47,288 bases of DNA from Nitrospiraceae bacterium (GCA_003153275.1 PLXX01000103.1:1-47288); one strand, 5' to 3'. Shown: positions 1-10,863, numbered from the stretch's first letter. Numbers and translations are program-made. Notes: a model not told the origin generated them from the sequence alone.

Positions 1-1022
<1,022 letters not shown>

Positions 1023-1060
1023 CTAAGGTTTTTGTCAGGCTTCTTTCACTAAGGTTTTTG
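1023..1060. repeat. 12-bp direct repeat at the RDD stop codon
   Basis: CTAAGGTTTTTG occurs twice (1023-1034 and 1049-1060), 26 bp apart. The distal copy encodes the last residues of the RDD protein and the proximal copy lies just after its stop. It looks like a small slippage duplication; no function is claimed. Confidence 0.5.
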
Positions 1061-1439
1061 CTATCTCGTCACCAAGCCTTTTGCCGTTTTTGCTCCCCAG
1101 AATCAGGATGAATTCCAGAGCAGAGGCAGCAACGACAAAAACCCAGCCGATCCAGGGAATAATCCAGAGACTGAACCCCAGGGCAAGTGTGCTGTTGCGC
1201 AGTATCGAGTCCTTTATAGTGCAGGGGGTGTTTGTTTCAGAAGACACAACGTATAGTCCTGTCAGCTTTTTCCCGACACTTCTGCCGTTGAAGAACCCAT
1301 CTCCCAGAAGAAGATAGGCGAGTCCGCCGAAATAGCCTGCCTTCGGTACTAACTCCAAAGCCGCAGCGATAAGAATAAAATCAATGACCCTGGCTGCAGT
1401 TCTGAGAAGAAGCCCTGCACTTCTTGGTTCCTCAGGCAT
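1035..1439 (-). CDS. RDD family integral membrane protein
   Basis: 134 aa. It shows the layout of the RDD family: an early Arg (RVID, about residue 18), the first Asp just after it, and a GKRLGDEIAKT tail corresponding to the C-terminal charged motif. Three hydrophobic segments are visible (about residues 17-50, 84-100 and 100-115). RDD proteins are membrane proteins of mostly unknown role; some have been linked to Na+/H+ exchange, which cannot be inferred here. The start ATG at 1439 is preceded by an AT-rich 112-bp divergent spacer shared with the phosphorylase gene. mreB follows 39 bp downstream. Family confidence is good, function unknown. Confidence 0.75.
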   Translation of the reverse strand: MPEEPRSAGLLLRTAARVIDFILIAAALELVPKAGYFGGLAYLLLGDGFFNGRSVGKKLTGLYVVSSETNTPCTIKDSILRNSTLALGFSLWIIPWIGWVFVVAASALEFILILGSKNGKRLGDEIAKTLVKEA

Positions 1440-1514
1440 CTAAAATACTAACAGATGATTTTCATATTTATCAATAAAGCAATCAGGTAGAAAAAGGACG
1501 CCCATCCCGTAAAG

Positions 1515-1543
1515 TTGTTTCCGTAGAATAAATAGCTTACAAT
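1515..1543 (+). promoter_or_regulatory. Sigma70-type promoter placing the start site at the ATG
   Basis: -35 TTGTTT (1515-1520), 17-bp spacer, -10 TACAAT (1538-1543). Only 8 bases separate the -10 box from the ATG at 1552, so the predicted transcript starts at or within a base or two of the start codon. No Shine-Dalgarno is visible. It drives the phosphorylase gene. Confidence 0.55.
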
Positions 1544-1551
1544 AAAAAATT

Positions 1552-3276
1552 ATGAGCGCTATCGGCACTGCACTGCTTGAACTGACGAAAGAAACCAAGA
1601 TTGCGTATTTCTCGATGGAGATCGGGGTGCATAACGACATACCGACATACAGCGGAGGACTCGGCGTGCTTGCCGGGGATACCATCCGCTCAGCTGCAGA
1701 CCTGAGGCTTCCACTTGTGGCCGTGACACTACTGACAAAAAAAGGGTATTTCACCCAGGATATCGACGGTGCGGGCTGGCAGACAGAGCATGCGACAGTC
1801 TGGGACCCGGCTGCGTATATGCAGGTCCTGCCCTATCAGGTTATTGTTCAGATCGAGGGGAGGGATGTTGTTGTCCAGGCCTGGCTCTACACGGTCCAGA
1901 GTCTTACCGGGGGGTCTGTCCCTGTTTTTTTCCTTGATACCGATCTCCCGGCCAACAGCGCTGCAGACCGGGATATTACGAGCAGTCTCTACGGTGGTGA
2001 TCAGGTCTATCGCTTGAAGCAGGAGATCGTCCTCGGGATCGGGGGCGTAAGGATGCTCCACGCGATGGGGTTCGAGGTCAGGAAATATCATATGAATGAG
2101 GGGCACGCGAGTCTTCTGACCCTTGAACTTCTTAACCGGTTTAAAAAACCGATTGAAGATGTCTGGGACGAAAAACTTGTCTGGGACAGGAAGAGTGTGA
2201 AAGATCTCTGCGTCTTCACGACGCATACTCCGGTTGAGGCCGGCCATGACAAGTTCCCGTACGACATGGTGGCAAAGGTCATGGGGGAGGTAATCCCGAT
2301 CTCAACTCTTCAGGATCTGGCAGGCAAAGATTATCTGAATTTGACGATGCTTGCGCTGAACCTCACCCGCTATGTTAATGGGGTCGCCAAAAAACACGGT
2401 CAGGTTTCGCAGAGCATGTTCCCCGGGTATGAAATACACGCGATTACCAACGGCGTCCATTCTTTTACCTGGACCAGCGAATATTTCAAGGCACTCTATG
2501 ACGAGTACCTTCCGGGCTGGGCAAACGAGCCGGAACTTTTTGTGCGGGTAGGCCGCATCCCTGATGAAAAACTTTGGGACGCGCACATGGGGGCGAAGAA
2601 CCATCTCATCTCATATATCAGAGAAAAGACCGGTGCTGAATTTTCGCCCGATATCTTTACCATAGGATTTGCCCGTCGTGCGACCGCGTATAAAAGGGCA
2701 GACCTGCTCTTCCGGGACCTTGAAAGGTTTGAGCGCATCGGTTCAGGGAAGATCCAGCTTGTCTATGCTGGCAAGGCCCATCCAAAAGATGAGGCAGGCA
2801 AGAAACTTATCCAGAATATTTATAACTACCAGGAGCGGCTTAAAGGCAAAATCAATATTGTCTATCTCAAGAACTATAATATGGACATATCGCTGAAGAT
2901 CGTCTCAGGCGTTGATGTCTGGCTGAATACCCCACTTCGGCCTCTAGAGGCCTCAGGCACCAGCGGCATGAAAGCGACCCATAACGGCGTCATGAATTTC
3001 AGCGTGCTGGACGGCTGGTGGATAGAGGGGCACATCGAAGGATATACAGGATGGGCCATCGGCCCGCCGCCGCATGAACTGACCCCCGGGGCTGATGCCG
3101 ACGCTCGGGACTCAGAAGATCTTTACTGCAAGCTTGAGGATACTATCCTGCCGCTATACTACAATTCCCGTCATACCTGGATACGCATGATGCAGAACGC
3201 GATCGGAAAGAACGCCTACTACTTCAACACCCACCGCATGATGCGACGCTACGTTACCGAGGCGTACATCCGCTAG
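1552..3276 (+). CDS. glgP: Alpha-glucan (glycogen/maltodextrin) phosphorylase, GT35 short form
   Basis: Phosphorolytic release of glucose-1-phosphate from alpha-1,4-glucans using pyridoxal phosphate. 574 aa, which matches the short bacterial/archaeal GT35 branch rather than the ~800-aa E. coli/muscle enzymes. It starts straight into the catalytic fold (KIAYFSMEIGVHNDIPTYSG). The PLP-lysine motif is EASGTSGMKATHNG (about residues 462-475), followed by NFSVLDGWWIEG. FTTHTPVEAGHDKF and ITNGVH are further family motifs. The initiation ATG has no RBS but follows a -10 box by 8 bases, suggesting a leaderless mRNA. The next gene (M16) follows after 64 bp. Exact acceptor (glycogen versus maltodextrin) cannot be read from the sequence. 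Confidence 0.93.
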   Translation: MSAIGTALLELTKETKIAYFSMEIGVHNDIPTYSGGLGVLAGDTIRSAADLRLPLVAVTLLTKKGYFTQDIDGAGWQTEHATVWDPAAYMQVLPYQVIVQIEGRDVVVQAWLYTVQSLTGGSVPVFFLDTDLPANSAADRDITSSLYGGDQVYRLKQEIVLGIGGVRMLHAMGFEVRKYHMNEGHASLLTLELLNRFKKPIEDVWDEKLVWDRKSVKDLCVFTTHTPVEAGHDKFPYDMVAKVMGEVIPISTLQDLAGKDYLNLTMLALNLTRYVNGVAKKHGQVSQSMFPGYEIHAITNGVHSFTWTSEYFKALYDEYLPGWANEPELFVRVGRIPDEKLWDAHMGAKNHLISYIREKTGAEFSPDIFTIGFARRATAYKRADLLFRDLERFERIGSGKIQLVYAGKAHPKDEAGKKLIQNIYNYQERLKGKINIVYLKNYNMDISLKIVSGVDVWLNTPLRPLEASGTSGMKATHNGVMNFSVLDGWWIEGHIEGYTGWAIGPPPHELTPGADADARDSEDLYCKLEDTILPLYYNSRHTWIRMMQNAIGKNAYYFNTHRMMRRYVTEAYIR

Positions 3277-3340
3277 CGCAGCGCTTACAGGTTTTCGTCA
3301 ACCCGTTGTAATAGCCCGTAACAAAAAGGTAAAATTAATA

Positions 3341-4672
3341 ATGTCAAAAATAAAGATCATTGCACTATCCCCGCTCATGGTCCTGCTCCTGGCCTTGCTG
3401 ATACCCCTGTCTGTCTCTGCAATCAATGTGCAGGAGCATGTCCTCGACAATGGCCTGAAGGTGCTGATCCTTGAGGACCATAAGGCCCCGACTGCAACGT
3501 TCCAGATCTGGTACCGGGTCGGCTCACGAGATGAACAGATCGGCAAAACAGGGCTGAGCCACCTTCTTGAGCATATGATGTTCAAGGGCACAAAGGAGCA
3601 CGGCCCGAAAACCTTTTCGCAGGCCATACAGAGGGCGGGGGGAACCGATAATGCGTTTACGACGGGTGAATATACCGGATATTTTGAGTTGCTCGCCTCT
3701 GACAGGCTCGCTCTGCCGATTGAGCTTGAGGCGGACAGGATGCAGAACCTTGTCCTGACTGATGAGTCTGTTCTGTCGGAACGGGATGTCGTCATGGAGG
3801 AGAGACGAATGCGGTATGAAGACGATCCGCAGAACCTGCTTCATGAGGAGGTCGTCGCTGCCGCTTTCAAAAGCCATCCATACCGGTGGCCGGTCATCGG
3901 CTGGATGTCTGATCTCAAGACACTAAATCCGGCTGATCTGCGGCAGCATTATGCAACCTATTATGCACCGAACAATGCGGTCATCCTGGTCGTCGGCGAT
4001 GTAAAGCCTGATGAGATTCTTGCAAAGGTCAGGGATGCCTTCGGCAAGATCCCTGCGGGCCCCTCGACAAAAGCGGTGAGTGTCTCGGAGGCAGAGCAAT
4101 ATGGCGAGAAAAGGGTTGTTCTCAGGAAAGAGGCTGAGCTTCCTGTGGTGATGTCGGCATATAAGGTCCCGGCAATCCACCAGGAAGATGGACCGGCGCT
4201 TGATGTGCTGAGCAACATACTTTCCGGCGGAAAGAGTACCAGGATTTACCATGCGCTTGTCTACGAAAAACAGCTCGCTCTCTCGGCCTGGGCCGGATAT
4301 GACGGGATGCACCGAGACGCGTATCTGTTTTATACCGGGGCAACGGCTGCGCGCGGCAAGAGCATTGAAGACGTTGAAAAGGCGCTGGTGACCGAAATAG
4401 AAAAGATAAGCAAGGAGCCGCCGACCGACCATGAAATACAGAAGGCCAAAAATCAGATAGAGGCAACGTTCATCTTGGAACAGGACTCATTTTATATGCA
4501 GGCGCGTCTCATCGGTTCGTTCGAAATGATAGGTGGGTGGAAACTGGTCGATACCTATCTTGAAGCAATCCGAAAGGTCACGGCCGACGACGTAAGACGT
4601 GTGGCAGGTAAATATCTTGTTCCGGAGAAACGGACAACCGGGGTGCTTATACCATTGGAGACAAAGAAATAA
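3341..4672 (+). CDS. Periplasmic zinc peptidase, M16B family, catalytic member
   Basis: 443 aa with an N-terminal signal peptide (basic start, long hydrophobic run, ending near SVSAIN). The inverted zinc motif HLLEH is intact (about residues 74-78) and the third ligand is the Glu of VVMEERR about 75 residues on. Two M16 half-domains are visible, with GGKSTRIYHALV in the second. M16B enzymes work as homo- or heterodimers forming a clamshell around small peptides or unfolded segments. The downstream gene starts two bases after its stop and encodes the partner-like inactive copy, so an obligate heterodimer in the periplasm is likely. RBS AAGGT lies about 10 bases before the ATG. Substrate unknown. 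Confidence 0.92.
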   Translation: MSKIKIIALSPLMVLLLALLIPLSVSAINVQEHVLDNGLKVLILEDHKAPTATFQIWYRVGSRDEQIGKTGLSHLLEHMMFKGTKEHGPKTFSQAIQRAGGTDNAFTTGEYTGYFELLASDRLALPIELEADRMQNLVLTDESVLSERDVVMEERRMRYEDDPQNLLHEEVVAAAFKSHPYRWPVIGWMSDLKTLNPADLRQHYATYYAPNNAVILVVGDVKPDEILAKVRDAFGKIPAGPSTKAVSVSEAEQYGEKRVVLRKEAELPVVMSAYKVPAIHQEDGPALDVLSNILSGGKSTRIYHALVYEKQLALSAWAGYDGMHRDAYLFYTGATAARGKSIEDVEKALVTEIEKISKEPPTDHEIQKAKNQIEATFILEQDSFYMQARLIGSFEMIGGWKLVDTYLEAIRKVTADDVRRVAGKYLVPEKRTTGVLIPLETKK

Positions 4673-4674
4673 TC

Positions 4675-6039
4675 ATGACAGACCGGAATAACCGATTCCC
4701 TGCATCTGCATATGGACTGACAGTCACAGGCCTTTTCCTGTGCGCATTGCTCACATTGCTCATATTCGGCTCATCTGCGGGTGCTGCGATAGCAGATCGC
4801 GAAGTTCTTCCCAATGGGCTGACGCTTCTTCATACAGAAAAAAAGGCGCTGCCGATTATCAGGGTTGTCATAGCAGTAAAGGCTGGCAGTGTTGCGGAGA
4901 CATCCGCGAAGGCTGGTCTTGCCCATCTGACGGCCGATCTGCTGAACGAAGGCACGACAAAACGGTCTTCAAAAGAGATCAGCGAGGCCATTGAGTTCGT
5001 GGGCGGTTCGCTCCAGACTTCCGGGGGGGCGGACTATATGACGGTCTCCCTTTCGGTTTTGAAAAAAGATATGAATCTCGGGTTTGATCTCCTTTCGGAT
5101 ATACTGCTTAAGCCTGCCTTTAGTGACCAGGAGATCAAGCGGAGAAAGACGATCATCAAAGGAGTTATCCAGCAGCAGAGGGAAGAACCGGGCATTGTTG
5201 CCTCGAAGGCATTCCTGGCGGAGCTTTTCGGCGACCATCCCTATGGATGGCCGGTTGAGGGGACCGAAGACACCCTTGATGCCATAACCAGGCAGGACAT
5301 TGTCGATTTTCACAAAGCCTATTATGCTCCAAACAACGCGATTATGGCTGTTGTTGGAGACATCAGCAGGGACGAGCTCATGGGAATGATTAACCGCTTT
5401 TTCGGAGGATGGGACAGAAGGGACACACCGGGGAAGAAGCTGCCGGAGCTTAGGCGGATCACCAGGCCGAACGTGATAAAAATCCAGAAAGATATTACCC
5501 AGGCCAACATTATTCTGGGGCATTCCGGCATAGCGAGAGATAACCCTGATTATTATGCAGTTACGGTCATGAACTATATCCTTGGCGGAGGTGGATTTGC
5601 CTCACGCCTTGTGGACAACATCAGAGACAACAAAGGACTTTCTTACGACGTCCACAGCTTTTTCTCGCCGCAGAAGTATGCCGGCACCTTTCAGGCGGGA
5701 CTTCAGACCAAAAATGAAACGGCTCAGGTTGCGATTGACGAGGTCCTCCGGGAAATGGAACGCATCAGGACCGAGCTGGTTTCCAGTCGGGAATTGGATG
5801 ATGCAAAGGCATATCTCACCGGCAGTTTCCCCCTGAGAGTAGATTCGAACAGCAAGATTGCCGGGTTCCTGATTTCCATCGAATTCTACGGGCTTGGACT
5901 GGATTATATCGATACCTATACGCAGCACATACAAAAGGTCTCCCGGGAAGATGTTCAGCGGGTGGCAAAGAAGTACCTCAACATAGAGGATTATCTGCTC
6001 GTGATCGTGGGGAACATCAACAAGACAAAGCTACGCTGA
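4675..6039 (+). CDS. M16B peptidase-like subunit without zinc motif
   Basis: 454 aa with a signal anchor or signal peptide (hydrophobic stretch about residues 17-38). At the place of HxxEH it has HLTAD (in AGLAHLTADLLNEG), so neither the second His nor the catalytic Glu is present and it cannot bind zinc in the usual way. It keeps the second-domain region GFASRLVDNIRDNKGLSYDV, including the Arg...Tyr pair that in M16B heterodimers binds substrate from the non-catalytic subunit. Gene order (active then inactive, two-base gap) matches known M16B pairs. It most likely partners the preceding gene product. Confidence 0.88.
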   Translation: MTDRNNRFPASAYGLTVTGLFLCALLTLLIFGSSAGAAIADREVLPNGLTLLHTEKKALPIIRVVIAVKAGSVAETSAKAGLAHLTADLLNEGTTKRSSKEISEAIEFVGGSLQTSGGADYMTVSLSVLKKDMNLGFDLLSDILLKPAFSDQEIKRRKTIIKGVIQQQREEPGIVASKAFLAELFGDHPYGWPVEGTEDTLDAITRQDIVDFHKAYYAPNNAIMAVVGDISRDELMGMINRFFGGWDRRDTPGKKLPELRRITRPNVIKIQKDITQANIILGHSGIARDNPDYYAVTVMNYILGGGGFASRLVDNIRDNKGLSYDVHSFFSPQKYAGTFQAGLQTKNETAQVAIDEVLREMERIRTELVSSRELDDAKAYLTGSFPLRVDSNSKIAGFLISIEFYGLGLDYIDTYTQHIQKVSREDVQRVAKKYLNIEDYLLVIVGNINKTKLR

Positions 6040-6140
6040 TGCATAAAGTTCCCCGCTTCTGTATCACTCTGTATCAAAACCGTATTCATGCCGTATCGAG
6101 GTCGTGTGAAGCCGCTCGAAGCCGCATCAGGGACCGTGAA

Positions 6141-7466
6141 CTACATTGCCCGGCGCCGGTCCATAATGCAGAGACTCTTGGGAAAAGCTTTTGCATATTG
6201 CTTGAGCTCGGTCACCTTCACGGCGACCTCTTTCGGCTCACGTATGAGCGTTCGGTCAGTATTGACGACAGCTATGGATATGGTCATGATCCCGAATATG
6301 GCCGGTTTGTCGTTCCGGTCAATTGAGACAATAAAGCCCTTCTTCAGGTCCTCGGCATCGTAGAATTCAACAATACCGCGGTCAAACAGTTCGATGATCC
6401 TGTTGCATATTGCAGCGACCCGGTCAGGTGTGCAGATAATCACAAAGTCATCTCCCCCGATATGGCCGAGGAAATCCTCCGGTGTCCCGAGTTCTTTTTT
6501 TATCATAAGCAGAACATCCCCGAGCCACTTGATGACATCGCTCCCCCGCGCATATCCGTACCGGTCGTTGAAGCCCTTGAAGTTGTCAAGGTCGGCCAGG
6601 CAGAATGAAAACTTCTGGGTTTCATTCAGTCTGGTCAGGAGTTCTTTTTCGATGGCAAGGTTCCCCGGCAGTTTTGTCAGCGGGTTGGCATCGAGATTCA
6701 TCGCCTCCAGCTCTTTCAATCTTGCAGACATTTCCTTGAAGGATATCGCAAGGTCTGCAAGCTCATCAGCTCCGGTGATTTCCGGCAGGTTATCAAAGTC
6801 TCCACTCCGGATTGAGTGGGTGGCAGCTTTCAAATGATCAATAGCAGTGGTCAGATGGTTCGTAATCAGATACGCAAAGAGTATTCCGAGGACAAAGGCA
6901 ACAATGCTGAGGGTTATCGTGATCATCAGCGCCCGCTCCCCGAGCGTGTTGGACCGACCGATGTGCTGGTTCTGCCTAGCCTTTATCTTCAGGTCAACAT
7001 CCTTGATCATGAGCAGAATCTTGTCAATGTTTATCTTGATGGACCCGTTTGATATTGCAAGGGCGTCAGATACCTGATGTGCCTGGATACGGGACAACTC
7101 CTCTGTGAAAAGCTGGGTGTAGGCATCATGATAGGTAGTGCCCTGCTCAAGGATAGGCCGCAAGGCAGGATCGAGGTTGCCGATATCTGCAACCAGGGCT
7201 TTAAACTCCCTGTTTCTGCTCCAGAACTGATCTACTGCCTCCGGCTGCTGGAGAGTCAGATAACGTTTTTCATAAAGGTCCTGGGCAAGGACACTGTCGT
7301 GCAGCTTCGTCAGTTTTTCGCTGATAGACAGATCCTGATAGATCAGGTCATTGGTGATTGTGGTGAGTTCTGTCAAACTCGAAATCGCATAGATACCGAC
7401 GATCAGGTTGAAAATGATCATGACGATATAACTCAGGAATATCTTGCTTCTTAATGTTAAGTTCAT
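6141..7466 (-). CDS. Membrane HAMP-GGDEF diguanylate cyclase-like protein (GGDDF variant)
   Basis: 441 aa. The N-terminal TM helix (about residues 8-30), a periplasmic four-helix-bundle-like sensor region (31-185), a second TM (about 183-205), a HAMP segment (206-260) and a C-terminal GGDEF domain are all visible. The domain entry motif is NPLTKLPGN and the metal-binding region FCLADLDNFKGFNDRYG is intact. The signature is GGDDF (about residue 337) rather than GGDEF, a variant I associate with a subgroup carrying GHIGGDDF; whether it makes c-di-GMP is open. It converges with the M16 operon. Upstream lies a 181-bp divergent spacer shared with gyrA. Confidence 0.85.
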   Translation of the reverse strand: MNLTLRSKIFLSYIVMIIFNLIVGIYAISSLTELTTITNDLIYQDLSISEKLTKLHDSVLAQDLYEKRYLTLQQPEAVDQFWSRNREFKALVADIGNLDPALRPILEQGTTYHDAYTQLFTEELSRIQAHQVSDALAISNGSIKINIDKILLMIKDVDLKIKARQNQHIGRSNTLGERALMITITLSIVAFVLGILFAYLITNHLTTAIDHLKAATHSIRSGDFDNLPEITGADELADLAISFKEMSARLKELEAMNLDANPLTKLPGNLAIEKELLTRLNETQKFSFCLADLDNFKGFNDRYGYARGSDVIKWLGDVLLMIKKELGTPEDFLGHIGGDDFVIICTPDRVAAICNRIIELFDRGIVEFYDAEDLKKGFIVSIDRNDKPAIFGIMTISIAVVNTDRTLIREPKEVAVKVTELKQYAKAFPKSLCIMDRRRAM

Positions 7467-7647
7467 AGGTGTTTAGGATTGTTTATCTGTTTTATTGATT
7501 ATCTTATGGCAACAAATGCCAAAAGGCAAGGGCAAAGCTGTTTTAGGGAATAACGTCATGGGCTGGCCGGTGAGATACTCGGCAAGGAATCGGAGAAATA
7601 TGTTAAAATACGAAGATTTTACTAAGTAGGGAAGGGTTAATACTGTC

Positions 7648-10056
7648 ATGTCCAAAGTGCCGATAAATATAGAAGAAGAGATGAAGGTCAGCTATCTTGA
7701 TTACGCGATGAGCGTCATCATAGGCAGGGCACTCCCCGAAGTACGGGACGGCCTCAAGCCCGTCCAGCGGAGGATCCTTTATGCGATGTTCCGCGAGGGT
7801 CTTCTGCCGAACAAAAAATACTCGAAAAGCGCCGGTGTCGTCGGCGAGGTGCTGAAAAAATACCATCCGCACGGGGATACTGCGGTCTATGATGCGATGG
7901 TCAGACTTGCACAGGACTTTAACATGCGTTATATGCTGGTTGATGGCCAGGGGAACTTCGGTTCAATCGACGGCGACCGCGCTGCTGCATACCGGTATAC
8001 CGAAGCCCGACTTGCGAAGATAGCAGAGGAACTCTTGGCAGACATCGACAAGGAGACAGTTGATTTTTCGCCGAACTTTGACGAGACGACTGAAGAGCCG
8101 AAGGTCCTTCCCTCAAGAATTCCGAATCTGATAATCAATGGTGCCGCGGGCATCGCGGTCGGCATGGCCACCAATATCCCCCCACATAACCTGGGTGAGG
8201 TGCTGGACGGTCTCGTCATGTTGCTCGATAATCCGGCTGTTACGGTTGAGGGACTTTCTGAGGCTATCAAGGGCCCAGATTTTCCGACCGGCGGAATTAT
8301 CCACGGGACAGGAGGCATCCGCGACGCCTACGCAACCGGCAGAGGTCTGATCAAGGTCAGGGCGCGGGCCGTGATCGAGCGGGAGCACCGTGGCGGTGAG
8401 AGTATCATCATTACCGAACTCCCGTATCAGGTCAATAAGTCCAGGCTTATCGAAAAGATGGCCGAGCTAGTGCGCGAGAAAAAACTGGAAGGTATTTCTG
8501 ACATCAGGGACGAGTCCGACCGGGACGGTATCAGGGTTGTTATCGAAATGAAACGCAGTGAGATGGCCGAGGTACTCCTGAATAACCTTTACAAACATAC
8601 CCAGATGGAGACGACATTCGGCATTATCATGCTTGCGCTTGTCGGCGGACAGCCGCATGTGCTCGGACTGAAGGCGATACTTTCTTATTTCCTCCAGCAC
8701 AGGCGTGATGTCATCCTCCGTAGAACACGGTTCGAACTCAGAAAGGCTGAGGAGCGTGCTCATATCCTGGAAGGTCTCAAGATCGCCCTTGACAACCTCG
8801 ATGCTATCATTGCGCTGATACGCGCTGCAAAGAGTCCGGAAGAAGCGAAGAACGGGCTGATCACCAATTATCCGCTATCTGAAGTGCAGGCCCAGGCTAT
8901 CCTGGACATGAAACTCCAGAGGCTGACCGGACTCGAGCGTGCCAAGATTATTGCTGAATATACCGAGGTCCTCAAAGAGATTGAACGGCTGAAGTCGATT
9001 CTCCGCAGTGACACCCTTGTTTCGAAGATCATCAAAGATGAGCTGACCGAGATCAGGACGAAATACGCTGACGCAAGACGGACCGAGATAAACGAAGAAA
9101 CAAAGGAAATCACAATCGAGGACCTTATTACCGAGGAGGAGATGGTGATCACCATCTCTCACACGGGGTATATCAAGCGGAATCCGCTCAGCGCATACCG
9201 CAGCCAGCGGCGCGGTGGCAAGGGCCTTATCGGCATGGAGACAAAAGAGGAAGACTTTGTCGAACAGCTCTTCATCGGGTCGACGCATGACTATATGCTC
9301 TTTTTCTCGAACCTCGGCAGGCTTTACTGGTTGAAAATCTACCAGATCCCCGAGGCCGGACGTGCTGCCAAAGGCAAGGCCCTGATCAACCTGCTCCAGC
9401 TTTCAGAGGGCGAACATATTGCGACGGCCCTGCCGGTGAAGGATTTCAAAGAGGGATATCTGGTCATGTTTACGAAGAACGGCACTGTCAAGAAGACCGC
9501 CCTGACCGCCTACAGCAACCCGCGCGGCAAAGGGATTATCGCCATCACCATCGAAGAGGGCGACGAGCTTATTGCGGTGAGAAAAACGACCGGCAAGAAC
9601 GATCTTATTATGGGAAGCCGCAACGGGATATCGATCAAGTTTAAGGAAGAAGACGTCAGAGATATGGGTAGGTCGGCCAAGGGCGTGCGAGGGATGAAAC
9701 TTTCGAAGGGTGATGAGGTCGTCTCAGGCGAAGTTGCTGAAGAGAAGACGTCCATCCTGACGGTTGCTGAAAATGGCTTCGGCAAGAGGACAAAAATCGA
9801 AGACTACCGGCTCCAGACACGCGGCGGCAAGGGGATTCTTTCTATCAAACTCACGCAGAGGGGCGGCAAGGTTGTCGGTATGCTCCTGGTGAGGGATGAG
9901 GACGAAGTCGTGATGATCACCAGCAACGGAAAGCTCATAAGAACGACAGCTCAGAACATATCGACGCACGGGAGAAATACCCAGGGGGTCAAGCTGATGG
10001 ACACGACTGCTGAAGACAAGATAATGAGTATTGCCAAGGTTGTTGAGAAAGACTGA
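7648..10056 (+). CDS. gyrA: DNA gyrase subunit A
   Basis: Breakage-reunion subunit of gyrase, which introduces negative supercoils with GyrB. 802 aa, a normal length. The N-terminal region has [18 protein letters not shown] and [14 protein letters not shown]. The active-site Tyr lies in [10 protein letters not shown] (about residue 118). The winged-helix/tower core is followed by a C-terminal pinwheel with the GyrA box QRRGGKG (about residues 520-526), which separates gyrase from ParC, plus degenerate repeats of it. ATG 7648 is preceded by GGGAAGGGT. gyrB is not in the window; rsmG follows after 155 bp. Confidence 0.97.
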   Translation: MSKVPINIEEEMKVSYLDYAMSVIIGRALPEVRDGLKPVQRRILYAMFREGLLPNKKYSKSAGVVGEVLKKYHPHGDTAVYDAMVRLAQDFNMRYMLVDGQGNFGSIDGDRAAAYRYTEARLAKIAEELLADIDKETVDFSPNFDETTEEPKVLPSRIPNLIINGAAGIAVGMATNIPPHNLGEVLDGLVMLLDNPAVTVEGLSEAIKGPDFPTGGIIHGTGGIRDAYATGRGLIKVRARAVIEREHRGGESIIITELPYQVNKSRLIEKMAELVREKKLEGISDIRDESDRDGIRVVIEMKRSEMAEVLLNNLYKHTQMETTFGIIMLALVGGQPHVLGLKAILSYFLQHRRDVILRRTRFELRKAEERAHILEGLKIALDNLDAIIALIRAAKSPEEAKNGLITNYPLSEVQAQAILDMKLQRLTGLERAKIIAEYTEVLKEIERLKSILRSDTLVSKIIKDELTEIRTKYADARRTEINEETKEITIEDLITEEEMVITISHTGYIKRNPLSAYRSQRRGGKGLIGMETKEEDFVEQLFIGSTHDYMLFFSNLGRLYWLKIYQIPEAGRAAKGKALINLLQLSEGEHIATALPVKDFKEGYLVMFTKNGTVKKTALTAYSNPRGKGIIAITIEEGDELIAVRKTTGKNDLIMGSRNGISIKFKEEDVRDMGRSAKGVRGMKLSKGDEVVSGEVAEEKTSILTVAENGFGKRTKIEDYRLQTRGGKGILSIKLTQRGGKVVGMLLVRDEDEVVMITSNGKLIRTTAQNISTHGRNTQGVKLMDTTAEDKIMSIAKVVEKD

Positions 10057-10140
10057 AAACCGCAGGATACATGACATATACGGCGTAAGAACAGCATGTG
10101 CGCTCATTCTCGGCCCGATACTACCAAGAGACCCCTGAGG

Positions 10141-10205
10141 CACCGGCGCAACACTGCGCTGAATCCGCTTACATGCTGCTCTGTCGTTATTCTTTTGATC
10201 GCTGA
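10141..10205 (+). repeat. Intergenic repeat, copy A (upstream of rsmG)
   Basis: This stretch shares CGCTGAATCCGCTT (10157-10170) exactly with 40896-40909. The similarity extends to both sides (CGGCGC-ACAC before, CGTTATT after). It sits immediately before rsmG. Copies B (before cbiQ) and, more weakly, C (before the TPR gene) occupy the same kind of position. Confidence 0.5.
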
Positions 10206-10211
10206 TTGATA

Positions 10212-10853
10212 ATGAAGAACACTGCCCCCTCCCCGGATTTGGTGAATGATCTGCTCATTCGGGGGATAGAAGAAATCGGACTCCAGTACATACCACTTCA
10301 AATAGCCTCCTTTATCACCTACCTTGAAGAGCTTAAAAAATGGAACAAGGCCTATAATCTGACAGGACTACGGACTGACCGGGATATCGTTATCAAAAAC
10401 TTCCTGGATTCGCTGCTTTTCTGTCAGGTCATTCCCAATGAGATCCGATCAGTTGCTGATATCGGCAGCGGCGCGGGTTTTCCTGGGATTCCTATTAAAA
10501 TTATGAAGCCCGAGCTGCAGGTTGTCCTTATTGAGCCCACGCAAAAAAAAGCACTGTTTCTCAAACATATCTGCCACAGGCTTGCGCTCCAGAACACACA
10601 GGTTGTCGATAAGCGAATAGAAGACGTATCAGGGATAACAGTTGATGCTCTTGTCACGCGGGCATTGTTCACTGCAGGTGATTTCATGAAGAAAGCCGGG
10701 CATATCCTGAACAACCACGGCATACTCGTTCTCAGCAAGGGGCCAAAGCTGCAGGAAGAGTTGAAAGGAATACAGCAGGCAGCAGTTTCAGTTCACGATC
10801 GTATCCTGCCATTCGTCAAGACAACCAGACATCTTGTCGTCGTCAAAACCTGA
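10212..10853 (+). CDS. rsmG: 16S rRNA (guanine-527-N7)-methyltransferase
   Basis: SAM-dependent methyltransferase of the 30S subunit (RsmG/GidB). 213 aa from ATG 10212; the track's TTG at 10206 is only two codons earlier. The family N-terminal motif KWNKAYNLTGLR is present, followed by FLDSLL and the SAM loop VADIGSGAGFPGIPIKI (about residues 80-96). VVLIEPTQKKALFL and VVDKRIED follow. The C-terminus ends with the typical RHLVVVK strand. Confident from several family motifs. It may be transcribed separately from gyrA, since 155 bp containing a repeat element lie between them. Confidence 0.95.
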   Translation: MKNTAPSPDLVNDLLIRGIEEIGLQYIPLQIASFITYLEELKKWNKAYNLTGLRTDRDIVIKNFLDSLLFCQVIPNEIRSVADIGSGAGFPGIPIKIMKPELQVVLIEPTQKKALFLKHICHRLALQNTQVVDKRIEDVSGITVDALVTRALFTAGDFMKKAGHILNNHGILVLSKGPKLQEELKGIQQAAVSVHDRILPFVKTTRHLVVVKT

Positions 10854-10863
10854 AAAGACGCGT

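Noticed and set aside
8730-8745. tRNA T-loop-like GGTTCGAACTC
   Set aside because: Lies within gyrA coding sequence; no acceptor stem or anticodon arm around it.
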